Positions 33,593 through 47,000 of a DNA stretch of 64,000 bases are shown here, in pieces. A model generated the notes under the pieces. The model searched no databases and was not told the origin of the DNA. It was given only the letters and a program-made list of their open reading frames with translations. A program made the translations under genes and the position numbers. How positions within the stretch are numbered: position 1 is the stretch's first letter; each line of letters opens with the position of its first letter. Location: contig JACEEZ010020030.1 in NCBI GenBank assembly GCA_016584305.1, positions 62,001 through 126,000 of the forward strand, in the 5' to 3' direction. Source of the stretch: Chionoecetes opilio (Eukaryota; Arthropoda; Malacostraca; Decapoda; Majidae).

Positions 33593-33721
33593 ATAAATTA
33601 CCTAACTTCATATAGAGAAGGATTATTTAATGTTTTTTTATCACATCACTCATGCCTCAAGGGAAGTGGGGCCCCGCCAAAATGGATGGCCCAGGGCCCC
33701 ACATGGCCTAATCCGGCCTTG
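33593..33721 (+). repeat. Right end of the interrupted hAT element
   Basis: On the minus strand the end reads CAAGGCCGGATTAGGCCATG, a CARGGCCGGAT terminus of the kind used by ZMYM-like hAT elements. The 3' UTR from 33518 leads into it. I could not find the left end; it may be lost in the low-confidence block before 25.5 kb. Confidence 0.55.
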
Positions 33722-33900
33722 CATACAGCCAGCTCTTCTAAACAGAGTCAAAGCTTTTCGTCTCATCAATTCCCCTCCTCCGACTGACTCTTCAATCTTT
33801 AAATCACCGCCGCAATGTTGCTTCTCTTGCTATCTTCTACCGGTATTTTCATACTTACTGCTCTTCTTAACTAGCTAACTGCAAATCAACAAGCTAGGGA
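33722..33900 (+). pseudogene. Jockey-like RT C-terminal fragment
   Basis: The frame shows ALLNRVKAFRLINSPP, the C-terminal thumb region common in crustacean jockey/I-type LINEs, here with deletions. An inverted, longer copy is at 34034-34600. Confidence 0.6.
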
Positions 33901-34033
33901 TGTAAGATAATGTTTCTTCAGTAAATGCAATGGATGGCCAGGCTTATTATTATTATTTCATTTTTTCACATCATAAAGGACTGACCTAGAACAAAAAAAA
34001 AGAAATAACAAAAATCCCGCGTAACTGCCAGTC

Positions 34034-34600
34034 CTATAAATAAGACAGTAAGAGAATTAAAAAGAGGGGGGTGGGCCTATTTAGTTCGGGAGGTGTCTTG
34101 TTACTCCTCTTGAAAATATTTAAGTCGTAGGAAGGTGGAAAAATAGAAACATTAAGAAAGTTCCAGAGTTTACCAGTGAAAAATATGAAGACGTGAAGAT
34201 ACTGCTTAACTCTTGCATGAGGGAGATGGACAAAATAGGGATGAGAATGAGTAGAAAGTCTTGTGCAGCGAGGCCGCCAGGAAGGGGGTACCCATGCGGT
34301 TTGCAAGTTCAGAAGAGCTGTGAGCATGAAAATAACGGTAGAAGGTAGCAAGAGAAGCAACAATGTGGCGGTGATATAAAGATTGATAGTCAGTCAGAGG
34401 AAGGGAGTTGATGAGACGAAAAGCTTTTGACTCAACCTTGTTTAGGAGAGCTGTATGAGTGGATCTCTCCCAAACATGTGAGACATATTCCATACATGGG
34501 CGGGTAAGGCCCCTGTAGAGAGCAATCAACTGGGAGGGGAAAAAAAAAGGAAGCAGACGCCACAGGACACATAACTTCATAGAAGCTGTTTTAGCAAGAG
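34034..34600 (-). pseudogene. Jockey-like reverse transcriptase C-terminus, one frameshift
   Basis: Frames 34580-34206 and 34363-34034 combine: LYRGLTRPCMEYVSHVWE, VESKAFRLINSLPLTD and SLATFYRYFH, then RCTRLSTHSHP, FTGKLWN and FPPSYDLN. This is the end of a LINE RT with no endonuclease or catalytic FADD present, so a 5'-truncated relic. The frame break is near 34300. Confidence 0.75.
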
Positions 34601-34664
34601 ATGAACTGTGAGATTTTCAGTTCAGATTTTTAGTAAGACCTAGATAGACTGGATAGACTAGAAT

Positions 34665-35077
34665 CAGGGCTTGAAAACGAAATTATTTTTCAAACTGTTC
34701 GTTCCGATCAGAAACAGTATTATTAACGTTTCGTTTTCTGTTCCTCCTCCAAACATAACGTTCCTGAACCGGTTAGAAAGAAATAAAAACCGTTAGAACG
34801 TTATTCTCAAACCATGTATGAATATGTTATTAGCCCTAATAAACAATAATGCCTATATGTACATACTACATTCTTATAGATGGTAATAAGCCATACCTTT
34901 CATGGTGCACAATATCCAACAAAATCAAACCGTAGATGTCGTAAGAACTATATTATTATACGACTTAAATAAGGCAACACATTTAGCCTACATATACAAT
35001 ACAGGAAGCGTAGTGTAGAGTATGCCATCTCAGTTGCCGTAAAGACATGAGTCACTAATTATTTATTAATATGTATA
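34665..35077. repeat. Left arm of a hAT-like fold-back MITE
   Basis: Starts CAGGGCTTGAAAACG, as hAT termini often do. Inverted, degraded matches (GGAACATAAA.ATGAACGTTTTC, CGATTTTCG) lie at about 37060-37250. The flanks ACTAGAAT and (C)CTAGAAGT hint at an 8 bp duplication. A Helitron sits at the centre. Confidence 0.5.
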
Positions 35078-36571
35078 CTAGCCGCAAAGCCGCCCCCCCG
35101 GGCGGACTTTTTGGCTAGCTGCTGCGGAGGGCTATTGGGGCTCGGGCCCCCCACCTGTGTTTGGTGGCCTTGGGTCCCCAAAAACCAGCTCTCCAATACC
35201 CCCCTTCTAACTTCCCTGAAATCATGGATTAAAAATGATGTTTTAACCCCAAACCCTTCACACCCCCAACCCATTCACTCACCCTTTACCCATCACCCCC
35301 CCCCACTCACCCTTACCCATCACCCCCCACCCTTTTTTCACTCACCCTTTACCCAAAACCCAACACCCTTCCTCACCTTACCCACACCCCCATCTTTTTC
35401 CCTCACCCATCACCCTTTCACCACCCATCACCCCCCCCATCACTCACCCTTTCCCCATCACCTACATAAAGGGTTTCCTCAATTAAGAAAAACGCAACCC
35501 CGAAATGCCGGGGTGGGGCATTTTAACTCACAATTTGTGAAATTGGTAAACTTGAAAAAAAAATTGGCTTATCCACTGCACTTAAAAACAAAAGTAAATT
35601 TTAAAGAACGATTTTCTTTATATGTATATGTTAGAAGCCGATTCTGAAAAACATTGTATAAAACCCAAAAAACCCAAGGAGGTTATATTTGGGGAGGCGA
35701 GGTAAATGCTACTCATGATATTTATAGTCAATAACGTATGTTTAAAAGTTATCTATACCTGGGAGTCATTTTTCCTGTATTATTATGTATCAATCAGATA
35801 GAAACCCTGGAAGTGCAATGATCGACCGTAAAAGGGGCAATGTTTTTTTCAATTCCCCGCCCCAATCTCCCCCCCACACTCCCCCCCGCGGCACGTCGCC
35901 CCCACAATTAACCTTCATTGGCGCAACAAACCGATTCGGGATTCTTTATTTTCGTTTTCCAAGGCATTTCATTGTATTTTGACAGCGTTTGCCCGACGCA
36001 GCATACGTCTTAGAAAAAAAAGTGGAAAATCGCCCAAAAATTTTTTTAACCACAATAAATGTAAAAAATAATTTAAACTTTTTCTATCGGGCGAGTAATT
36101 TTTCATTTAAATTGTATTATAAACTTCCATCGAATGCATGCATCCATATAATTTGTAGAACACAGAAGAAAATATATTTTTTTTGGTTTCGATGCGGTTG
36201 GGATCAAGTTTATCGCGAAATTATTTTTTAAAAATATTAGTCGCGGAGCCAAAACACAGTAGACCCAAACCTTGAGTTAAAAAAGCAGCGACCCTGGCAT
36301 TTCTCGGTTTTAGATCATTGGAAATTTTCGCAACCCCCTTTTTTTTCACAATTTGCAAAAGGCGCTAAAAAAAAAAAAAAAAAAAAAGTGATGGATCATC
36401 TCATAAGTGGGGTTTTAAAAACCCTTTCCCCGGGAACCCGGTTCCAAAAAAGTGGGATATGATGGGGTTCCCCCAGGGGGGGGGAACCCCAAACACACAA
36501 CAACACACCACACACACAACACCAACACCACACACACACACACACACCACTTTCCTTTAAATTTTAATAGA
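35078..36571 (-). mobile_element. Helitron, minus strand, low-quality consensus
   Basis: On the plus strand it starts A-CTAG-CCGCAAAG plus the GC hairpin (3' end) and finishes AATAGA-T (5' TC end), so it fits A|T insertion. It includes the reversed minisatellite (about 35260-35470), the reversed GCGCTA../oligo-A box and (CA)n. The nested segment 35484-36310 is the same as 53410-54283. Homopolymer inflation suggests consensus error. Confidence 0.75.
35484..36310. mobile_element. Nested TIR element in Helitron (copy B)
   Basis: The ends carry GAAATGCC....GCATTTTAACTC and GAGTTAAAA..GCAGCGACC. Inside, CCACTGCACTTAAAA and GGAGGCGAGGTAAATGCTACT match copy A at 53410-54283 in the same plus-strand orientation, although the surrounding Helitron is reversed. 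Confidence 0.65.
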
Positions 36572-37250
36572 TGGAAAAAATATATTTATTCGTAAATCAC
36601 CAACCCCTAATTAAAAAAATTAATCAAAAGAAATTTTAAAGACACATGGGTACTTAAAAACTCGAACCTTAAAGGGCCTCACACCGAAAATTTGGGCACC
36701 AAACATTAGGCTTGAAAAACAATAAAAGTTTGAAAAATACCCATATATATCCCATTTTCGAAAACCCCGGGTATTAAAACTGAGCTTTTCTTAAACCCAA
36801 ACCCCAGTATCATAGCTCAAAAGATTGCACGAATGGAAGGTAAAAAAAGGGAACGTGATGCACATCACGAAGACAAAAATTTATAATTATATAAAAGTAA
36901 AAAATAGTTACTCTTTACAAATTTAAAAGAAAGTGTTGCATAGTACTATTTTAAACAAAAAAACCGTAATTTCCAAAAGAACAAAAACAGTAGACTTAAT
37001 TGATGTATGTATGTAATACAGAGCATTTACTTTAAAACATTGGCTACTGGAAAGGAAAAAAAAGATTATATTTATTGACCAAAAAGGATTGAACGAAAAA
37101 AAAAATTATCAACCCGGTTCAGGGATTTCAAAATAGCTTTTTTCTCCGGAACATAAATATGAACGTTTTCTTTTCCGTTTTTGCCCGATCATAATTTCTT
37201 TCTTTTTCGATTTTCGTTTTTTTTCCCCTTAACCGTTCAAACCCCTCCCT
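36572..37250. repeat. Right arm of the hAT-like MITE and flanking degraded sequence
   Basis: Reverse complement of parts of 34665-35077, with many errors. No gene seen. Confidence 0.45.
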
Positions 37251-37259
37251 AGAAGTCCA

Positions 37260-38150
37260 TTGTAGAAGAGGGAGACAGTTGAGTGTCATAAGAACAGGGG
37301 AACTGGAAAAAAAAGAGCTAAAAGAGGTCGTGAGACCTACACGGGGTAGTTCCTTTTTATTTTAACTTTGCTACATCCACCTTCTCCCATCCATGAAATT
37401 GTCTACCTTTACCCTTTTTTGAGAAAATCCTGGTAATAAGTCAAAATACGGGAAAGTATCATGAAAAAACAGAAAGGGGGGAAAATTTTGGGGGTCGAAT
37501 AAGGTCAGACCCAAAACAAGTTTTGAGGCAGAAACGAGAATAGGGGTTTTTGGATTTATTTCCAGGGGTATTAAAAGTATAAGTGCTGAGGGGATTTTAA
37601 AGCTTTACTTTGGGTTAGCAGACTACCTAGACTACGGTACAGTTTTTTGGGCCTCATATACAGGATGGATATACGTAGCATTGTTTTAAACAGTCTAGAG
37701 AAGAAGACTAAAAATAATACGGGGATGCGAACTTTGGGTTTTCGAGAGGGGATTAACTAAACATTTACACTCACTCGAGAGTCTGAATAAAGGACGATCA
37801 ATAAGTTTTTTAAAGGGTTAAAGAATACATTAAAAGGGGATGAAGGAAACGTTCTTTCGGCTAGTAATCAGTGAGAACAAAAAGTAAAGGGTTAAATGGA
37901 AAAAAAAGTAGATTAAAAAAAAATAGAGAGAAAAGGTTTCACAAATACGGTGGTAAATTATTGGAATGGACTCGGTCGTCTGGTACGTAGTTAGTGCAGC
38001 GTCAAAAGGAAGTTTAAAAGGAGGCTAAAAAACTCATAAAAGGGGATGAAAGGTGGTTGGGAGTGTAAGAAAACAGGAACACCAGGTGGGTCTCACGTTC
38101 TTTGTAGCTTCCTTTTTTTCTTTTTTCTTATGTTCTAACATAATATTGAA
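37260..38150. mobile_element. Two CR1/L2-like LINE tails, one in each orientation
   Basis: Bases 37285-37420 match the reversed tail at 32741 (GAGACCTACACGGGGTAGTTCC, CTACATCCACCTT). Bases 37480-38150 read forward: fragments like RTPYLDYG..FW, HLHSLESLNK and GGTAAATTATTGGAATGGACTC, then TTTTTTCTTATGTTCT. Frames are badly broken by consensus errors. Confidence 0.6.
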
Positions 38151-39030
38151 TTTAGGGTTGTGCTTGGCGTGGTAGTAGGCAGCTCCAGTGTGTGCGCGGC
38201 CGAAATTTTTTCCACCCTCAACATCGGAAGGAAATACAGTGTGATGATTCCATTTCTTACAAGAACATCTTTGTTTAAAGTATACTTTAAAAAAAATACA
38301 TACTATAACAATGCCTAAGAGATAAATTTTATAAATTATAAAAAATATAAAAATAAAAATAAATACAAATATAAAATATAAACATACATAAACATTTTAA
38401 ATAAAAAAAAAAAAATAAATAAAATTTAAATATATAAATTTTAAAATAATAATATAAACAAAACAATAATTTTAATACTATAATATATATTAACAATAAA
38501 AAATAACAATAATAAAATATATAAAATATTTAATTTCATATTAAATTTTAATGAAAGATTATAATTACATTAAAAAGTGATAAAAAAATAAATAATACAT
38601 AAATATTAAAAAATATTAAATATAAATATAAAATAAAAAAAATATATAAATATATAAATTTACATATATACATATAATTATATTAAAAAATAAATAATAT
38701 AATAAAATATATATAAAATAAAATATATACATTATATATAATATTATAAAATATAAATTTTATAATAATAAAATAAAATATAAAAACTATATTATTTATA
38801 TATACATATATATAATATAATTCATAATTTAATATAAAATAAAAATATAATTTAAAAATATAATAAAAAATTTTGTATAATAATATAAATTTAATAAATT
38901 TTATAATAATAATTAAAAAATTAATTATATATAAATTATTAAAATTTAAAATTAAAAAAACTATAAAATAAAATATTATAATAAATATATATAATATATT
39001 TTTAATAATAAAATAAAACCCCCAAATGCC
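38151..39030. other. AT-rich low-complexity sequence
   Basis: From about 38280 the sequence is nearly all A and T. The minus-strand frame at 38683-39048 is Ile/Tyr/Phe-rich and reflects composition only. 38150-38280 is ordinary sequence with no recognisable gene. Confidence 0.7.
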
Positions 39031-40799
39031 CTTTATTACTTTCCCCAAATAATAAAAAAGCTTGAAAATTTATTTTTTCAACTTACTAAAAAACCCATCA
39101 TTCATAAAAAATTTATCAAAATTTTTGCGAAAAAAAATTCTCTGATTCTGGCATTAGTTTAAACACATTTCTATAACTTTTGTTTTCTTTTTTTTCCCCC
39201 CCCCTCCTTTTGCTTTCCGGGGTAGCTCCACAGTTTTCCCTCATTTTTTTTCAGCGGGTTTTGCCTAAAACCCTTTTACTAAAAAATTCCTTTTTGGGTA
39301 AAGGGGCATGTTCCCCTTCACCTCCATCCTTGACTATAAATTATGCTTTTTTTTTAAGATTTTGAAATTTTTATTTGCCCTTTTTTGGCCTCGATCTTGG
39401 GAAGGCTTAGGGGCCCCGACGGAAACCTTTCTATTGTTCTAAAAAACTTTTGTTTTGGGTTTTTTGCACCTTCCCTGGTCAATTTTTGCGTCTTGCCCTT
39501 TTAAATTTAAATTTTTCCTTTTTGCTGGAAGTTTCCACTTTAAACCCTTTTCCGAAGAAGAGGGGACCTTTATAATCCTTAAAACTCCGCCTTTTCGCTT
39601 TTATTTCCCTTTGCCTTTTAAAGCATTCATTACTTTACTTAATAAAGAAGTTTTTAATTTTTTAAGCACCTATTGCTCACAATATTATATTGATCACCAG
39701 ACGGTTTCCTTTAAAAAGGCGTTTTACTGGCGACTTTTGTACTTTCTTGACGAAATTTTGGTCATCCTCCTTTAGGGCTTTCGGGAAACTTTTAATTTGG
39801 GCCCTTTGACTACAAAAATTTTTGATGAGTCGGGCACAAAACTAAAATTTTTTATATACAAACCTTTTTATTTTTTTATCCCTCTCTCTGCACCTTCATT
39901 TTTAAATTTTTTTTCAAATTTTTAAATTTCCCGCTACGGGAGACGGTTGCTTTTTTTTTTTCCCAATTCTATCAATAGGGGGCCCCACAGAGCGCCAAAA
40001 TTCCCGGGGGCCCAACTTAAAAGTTTTGGATTCTTCCTAAAATTTCGCCAAACCCCTGCGCCCAAGGGTTTCGAGGAAAGTCTAAGAGGGCGTCCTAAGA
40101 CGGCGGTTGGGGACGAAGGGGCTGAGCGCTACATTGCAAGATCCAATTGGTTTTTTCATGAAATATAAACAAAGAGTCATCAAAAAGGGGATAAAAAAAA
40201 CCCGAAAAAACAAAGTTTAAAATTTTCTATGATAATTGTGACGATAAAAACCCCATAAATTTTATCTATAAGAATAATTGTACCAGATATGAACTTTCCC
40301 TTTTCCAAAAGACACAAACATTGCATTGTTTTCGTTTCATGGGACGAAAAAAAGAAAAATTTTTTTCAGGAAAAGACTTCATCCTTGGCCAGCTCTTTCA
40401 AAGCAAGGAAAAATGTCCTTATGTCCGGCGGGGGGAAAATTTTCCATGCCGAGAGGAATGGCGAAGAGCAATGGAAAGATGCCTAAAAGGGCCCCATCGC
40501 CAACCCCCATGATCGCCCCCGGCCCCCTTTCCCATAGCGAGAGAACGTAAAGGGGAAAAACTCCCGGTTTTAAAGGACAAGGCCCTTTCGCGGTCGTTTT
40601 AAAGGGACACCGACTTTTTTTCCGGGGCCTAAAAAGGTGTTTTTTCAATGGAGATGGGCTTTATAAGGACGGAGTTTCGGGGGCTTTTTCAGGACCCCCC
40701 CCCCCCCCGGGGAAACCTTTTTTTTTTTCTTGGCCTACAAAGGGCGTTAAAGAAGAGTTTTATTTTGCCCCAAACCCAAAAAAAAAAGTTTAAAAAAAA

Positions 40800-40930
40800 G
40801 TTATTTTTGTGGAAAAGGTAGGTTGGGTTTCTTTTAACACCTATAAGGTTAGGTTATTTTCAAAAAAACCCAAAAAGGTTGGTTAGGTTCTTTAAAACCT
40901 AAAAGGGTTTGGGTTAATTTTATTTTTTTT
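40800..40930. repeat. Degenerate TTAGG-like repeat
   Basis: Repeated GGTTAGGTT/GGTTGGTTAGGTTC with errors. (TTAGG)n is the arthropod telomere unit, and interstitial copies are common in decapods. Too degraded to call telomeric. Confidence 0.45.
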
Positions 40931-42589
40931 CATTATTTTTTTTTTTTTTTTTTTTGCTTAAAAAAAAAACTTTTATCCATTAGAGCAAGACCTTTTGGGT
41001 GGGCCAAAAAAAAAATAGCGGGTCCCTGAAACGCCCGCGAAACTCTCCCCCTTTATTACGGGGGATAGTTTTTTTTGCGAAAAAACCCAGTTTAAAAAAA
41101 AAAAAAAAATACACCGAATTTTTATGGTACCATTTCCTTTAAAAAAACACTATCTCCTCAGAAAAAGCATTTAAAATTTGGCCCGGAAAATTTGTCAGTT
41201 TTATGGGTTTTTTAATAAAAACCTATAATTGGGTTTAGTATACTTTGTGAAAGTTTAGGGATAAATCTTAAGAAAAAAAAGGGCTCCCCCATCATCTTCT
41301 TTTTATACCCAAAAGCTTGGGGACATGGGGGGAAAAAACCGGGGTTTTTTGGGGGGGGGGGAGCACACCCCTAAGGGAAATATGGACCCTCACAAAATAA
41401 TCCCTAAAACTAGGGATTTTCCCCTAGTTCATAAAATTTTATCGGGGAAATATCCCCCGGGTTAAAGTCTAGTACTAGGGAAATTCCCCTAGTTTGGGGG
41501 ATTTTTTTGGGGGGCCCCTATTTCCCTTAGGTTTGCCCTTTTGGGTGGGGGGCAAAACATAGAGGGAAATTTTTCCCCGATAAAGTCCATAAAACTAGGA
41601 AAACCCCTTAGTTTTAAGGTTTTTTTTTTTGGGGGGGGCCATTTTTCCCCTTTGTGTGTGTCCCCCCCCCAAAAAACCCTTTGGGTTTTCCCCCATGCCC
41701 CCAAATTTTTGGCCATAAGAAGAAGGTAGGAGTTTGACCCTTATTTCAAAAGATGCCCCAAAACTTTACGGGCCCAACCTGCACCCTCTTCGACCCCCCT
41801 TGTGCTGGGGAAATAACCAAAACCAAAACCTAACTGCCTGCCCTAACCAAAAACCTGGGGGCCCGGTTTTACCCCAGACACTTTTTCTGGCATCTTTGGT
41901 ATTTTGTCCCAAAAAAGATGCCCGTAGTGGGGGCCCAAAAATATGCGGGGTTCGTCCACGGCTTTTCGGTACGACATCTTTACTGACATTTTGGGGCCCC
42001 CAAATTCAAAACAAAAAATATAACATTATGGAGGGCGAAATTTAATATGGGGCCATGTAGAAAAAAGGAAGGACGGCACTTTTTTAAAATAAAAAACAGA
42101 TGTTTTTAAAGACAGAAGTATAATCCCGGTAGACCCAAAATTTGTGCCCAGTTTAGCGTTGGAGCCCTTTTTTTTAATTTTTTCCAAAGGTTTGGGTTTT
42201 GGGTTTTTTAAAACCCAAAAAAGGTTGGGTTTAAGGTTTTCTTTAAAAACCCTGTAAGCCCTTTGACAAATTTTCCCCCGGGCCCAATTTTTAAAAGTGT
42301 TTTTTCTGAGGGAGTTTTTTAAATTTGTTTTTTTGAATTGTTTTTCAATTTAAAGAAATTGTTGAATTTTTTTTAAAAAAAATTTTTTTTTTTTAAATTT
42401 GTTTTTAATGTGTTTTTTAAAGGAAACGGTACCATAAAATTCAGTGATGATTTTTTTTTTTTTTTTTTAAATTTGGGGTTTTCGCAAAATAAAACTATTC
42501 CCTTGAAAATGCACCTATTGAAGAACCCGGAAGAAATGTCCCGGGGCTCTTTAAAAAAACCGCGAAATCATCGTCCATTTTTACCAAAA

Positions 42590-42720
42590 TTTCCCGAGTT
42601 TGGTTAAGTTTAGTTTAGGTTTGGTTAGGGTTTAGGGGTTTTGTTAAGGTTTTTTTTTTTGGTTAGTTTTAAACTTTGGGTAGATTTTGGGTTAGGTATG
42701 TTGAGGATTTTGGTTTAAAA
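42590..42720. repeat. Second degenerate TTAGG-like repeat
   Basis: GTTTGGTTAAGTTTAG, GGTTTGGTTAGGG and GGGTTAGGTATG within 130 bases, as at 40800. Confidence 0.45.
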
Positions 42721-44090
42721 AAAACCCAATTTTAGGTGAGCGGTTTTTCCGGGGGTTGGCACCCCCCAAAATCCTGCGGAAAAAAATACCGTTTTGGGTT
42801 AGGTATCCCGGAAACCCGGGAAAAATCTAACCGTTTAAGTGTAAAATTTTTTTCATGCGTCTTTTTTAAAATCAATTTCCCTGGCGCAATTTAAAAAAAA
42901 TGCGATAATATATACATAGAATTAGTTCTTTCAATCAAAAACGGGTTTAAAAGGGTTTTTTAGAGGGGGGTTTGGAATTTAAAAGATTTTATCAAGAAAA
43001 TAATAAGAAAATTATCAAAAACGGCAGTGGGGGAAAAAGAAAAGAGTTAATGGATATTTTTCCAGGTTAATAAAAAACCGGGCTTTTTCAATTTTTTAAA
43101 TTTTTTTTTTTTATAGTGAGCCTACTCTAAATTGCTTTTTCTCAAAATGAACCAATTTTTCACAACCGTTTTTGGGGGGGATGCACTTTTAAAATTTGAT
43201 CACGATACATTATATTTAAGCAGGAGGAAAATGGGCACCTAAAAAAGTGAATAAAACACACTCGTGACTTTTCAGGGAATGATCGCCGTATTTTTTCAGG
43301 GGTTGTTTTATACATTTTCCCCCTAGTCGGGCACAATATAATCCTTCCGGGCCAACGGTTTTCGCTTTATTAGTTATGTACCAACAAGTTTGTCCAGTAC
43401 ATTAAACCTGTCACGAAAAAATTCAGGAGTGGGTGGAGCACTCCATGTTTCGGTCTTAGGAAGATCTTGCCGCCCGGCCCCGCTCGCTTTGGACACCTCA
43501 ACCCCGTCCAGCCCAAAAAATCGAAATTTGGACCCCCGTCCCTTTGAATTTAGGATTTCGCTCGAAATGATTTAGGGGCGCCCCGGGCCCCCATATTTAA
43601 GGGCTCAAACGAGTCTAAGGGGGAATCCTAAATTTTTAAAATAGGGCCATTCTTTTTTAATTCGGGTTGGGGGAAAAACAAACCTTTTTTACTCAAGTCT
43701 CAAAAAAAAACCCCGTTTTACTCGATATAACCCTTTCCCAAAAAACTATCCTTTCTTCTCCCAAAGACGTTCAACGGTCTCCCCCCTTTTTTAAAAGAAC
43801 AATTTGGGGGTTTTCCTAATAATAATCGAACTGGAAATCTTACAATTATCTCTGCTAAAAAAAGCTTCTAAGAAGGTTTGTGTTGTTGGCGTTGCGTTTC
43901 CCTTTTTTTTTCCCCTCCAGCTGCGTTTTTTACAGGGGCCATATCTGATTTTTATGGGGTTTTGTTTTCACATGTTTTGGGGGGTATTGATCATAAGGCC
44001 CTCCTAAAAAAAGGTTTTGTATGAAAAACTTTTGTCTTTTTAATTTCCCCCCTCTGAAGACTCTTAAAAAATTTTAGATATAATATAAAA

Positions 44091-47000
44091 TAATAATATA
44101 TATTTTATTTATTATATTTAATATTATTTTAATATAATATATTAAACACCCCCATAAAATTTGCTTCTTGCATCGACTCCCTATTGTTTATGCTAAGCTT
44201 TTCTAAACTTGCTAAAGGGATGCCTCCTCCCCTATTGTCCCTTCCCCAACGCAAAAAGTAACCCAAAATAAAACTTATAAACTTTTCACTTTGGGAAAAT
44301 TTTGGGAAATCTAATTTCCCGGTTTTTATTTTCTAACCTTTTTTCGACTAAAAGGAAAAGAGGGGTAGGGGATAAGACCCTTCATGAACTAAAAGGGCCA
44401 CCCCCTTTTTATATTCTCTTAATTAAAATTATTTTTTGGGGCTGGGAATGGCGGGCCCTTTTTTTTTTCCCCGGGGCATCTTTATGGAAAAAAAAGAATC
44501 TATAATTTTATATTAATATATATATAGAATATAATTTATAATATGGATATATTAAAAAATAAATAAATATATAGAAATGATTATAATTATATCTAATATA
44601 AAAAAATTAAAATAATATAGAAAAGGAAAATATAAAAAATTTTAAAAAGATATAAAAAATATATATATAAAAAAATGAAAAATTTTAGAAGATATGGGGG
44701 AAAAAAATAAAAAATAATTAAAAAATATAAAAAAGAGAGAATATAAAAAGAATTTGAAAATAAAAATAAAATATATTAAAAAATAATAATATAGGGAAAA
44801 ATTTTAAATAATAAAAAAAAAGTATAAAATATATAAAAAATATAAAAATTTAAAAAAATATAAATATAATAGATATAAAAATAATAAAAAGAATTAAAAT
44901 ATAAATATATTAATATAATTTTATAAAATTATATTTAGAATAAAATTTTATAAATTTTATAAAAATATTTTTTATAAAAATAAATTTTATATAAATATAA
45001 GAAATTTTATATAAAAATTTTAAAAAATTTTATTATATATATTTTTTTATTTTTTTTTTAAAAAAATAAATTTTTAAATTTTAAAATTATATATTAATTT
45101 TTTATAAAAATATAAATTTTATATATTTTAATATTTTATTTTTAAAATATTTTTATAATATTTTTTAAAAATATTATATAATTTTTGTTATATTTATTAT
45201 ATTTTAATATTAATAATATATTATATTTAATTTATATATTTTAAATATTATATTAAAATTTAAAATTATATATATTATATAATAATTAATTTTATAATAA
45301 ATTAAACTTTTATATAATATTTTATATATAATATATGATATATATTTATATAATATTAAAATAAGTTAATATATATATTATATATATTATATCCTTTTTT
45401 ATATTTTTTTGGAAAGGCAAAAAAAAAAATCATTAATCCAAAAATTAATTAAAAAGAAATTATAAATAAATTTATTATAATTCTTTTTCATATTTTATAA
45501 TTTTTAATAAGAAATAGAAAAATAAAAATTAATTTATAATTTAAAAAAAATATAGATTATATATTAAAATCATTTCTTTTTTTAAAAAAGGGAAGGGAAA
45601 AGGGGGGCCCAAAAAAAAAAAAAGAGCCAATTTGCCCGAAAAATTAAATTAAAAGAGAATCAAATTGAAAAAGGGGGGGAATTTATTTATATTTATAAAA
45701 ATTTATAATTCCCTTTAATTGAAAAAAAAAATAGGGAAAAATTTGATTAATAATTTAATGAAGAATTATAAAAAGTTTAAAATATGGGTTTTTAATTTTT
45801 AAAAAGGGAAGAATAAAATAATTAAAATTAAAATTAATTTGATGAAATTTTATATAAAGAAAAAATTATTCTATTATAAAAATATGATGATATAAAATAT
45901 ATTTTATTAAAATAAAATAATATAAAATATATAATAATTTAAAAAGAATATATATAAAAAAAAAATATATAGAGATAAAATAAAAATATAAAATATAATA
46001 TAATATATTTTAAAATAAAATATTTAAATATATAATATAAAGAAAAAATAAAAATATATAAAAAAATAATAAAATAAAAACTAAAAAATATATTAATAGG
46101 AATAAAATAATATATATAAAAAAGGAAAATAAAAAATAATAAAATGATATTTTTTTTTTTAAGGGGGGTAAAAAGTTTATTTTAGGGTTGTTAATTTTGG
46201 TTTGGGTTTTTTGGGGATGAGTTTAATATATCTAAATAAAAAAAGATATAAATTTTAGTAAAATATAAAAATATATATATAAAAATAATTTTAAAATAGA
46301 TAAAATATATAAAAAAAATATAAAGTATAAAGGGTATAAGATAATATATTATATATTGATAAAATAATTAAAATATGATATAAAAATTAATATAAAATAA
46401 GATTAAAAAGAATATAAAAAAAGGGTAGAAATATATTATTTTGATAATAGAATATATATATATATTTTAATAAAATTTTAAAAATAAAGAAAGGTATTAT
46501 ATTATATAATAATCTTTGTATGAAAATATTTTATAAGTATATAAATAAATAATTAGAATAATTTTAATAGATATAGATATAAATATATAATATAAAAGGG
46601 TAGATATATTAAAGATAATATAGAAAATAATAATAAAAGATATAAATAAAATAGAATAAAATAGAAGAAAATTTTATATAAAGTTAAATTATATATTTTA
46701 TATATATAAAATAAAATATATAAAATTATATCTATATATATATAATAAAATATCGATATATAAAAAAATATAATATATTATATATAAGATTAAAATAGAT
46801 AAAAATAAGGAAAATAAGAATATAAGATTATATTTTAAAATAAAATATATAAAAATAAAAATTTTATAAAATTTTTTTTTAATATGATATTTTATAGAAT
46901 AAAATATAGAAATTTTAAATTAAAAAATTTTTATTAAAGATAAAAATATATATATAGGATATTTTAGATAAATATATATAATTTTTGAAAATAAAAAAAG

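Larger units (their letters stand above)
39031..44090. other. Low-confidence sequence, no genes supported
   Basis: Homopolymer-inflated. TTAGG-like runs occur at 40800-40930 and 42590-42720 (below). Two inverse blocks with TAAAACTAGG..TTTTCCCC (41400-41480 and 41570-41620) suggest a degraded palindromic repeat. Short frames show no motif. Confidence 0.55.

Noticed and set aside
38683..39048. 121-residue Ile/Tyr/Phe-rich frame resembling a membrane or mitochondrial protein
   Set aside because: Pure AT-rich composition with no family motif; no mitochondrial tRNA or rRNA nearby.
40800..42720. Telomere end
   Set aside because: TTAGG-like units are short, degenerate and interior; at most interstitial repeat.
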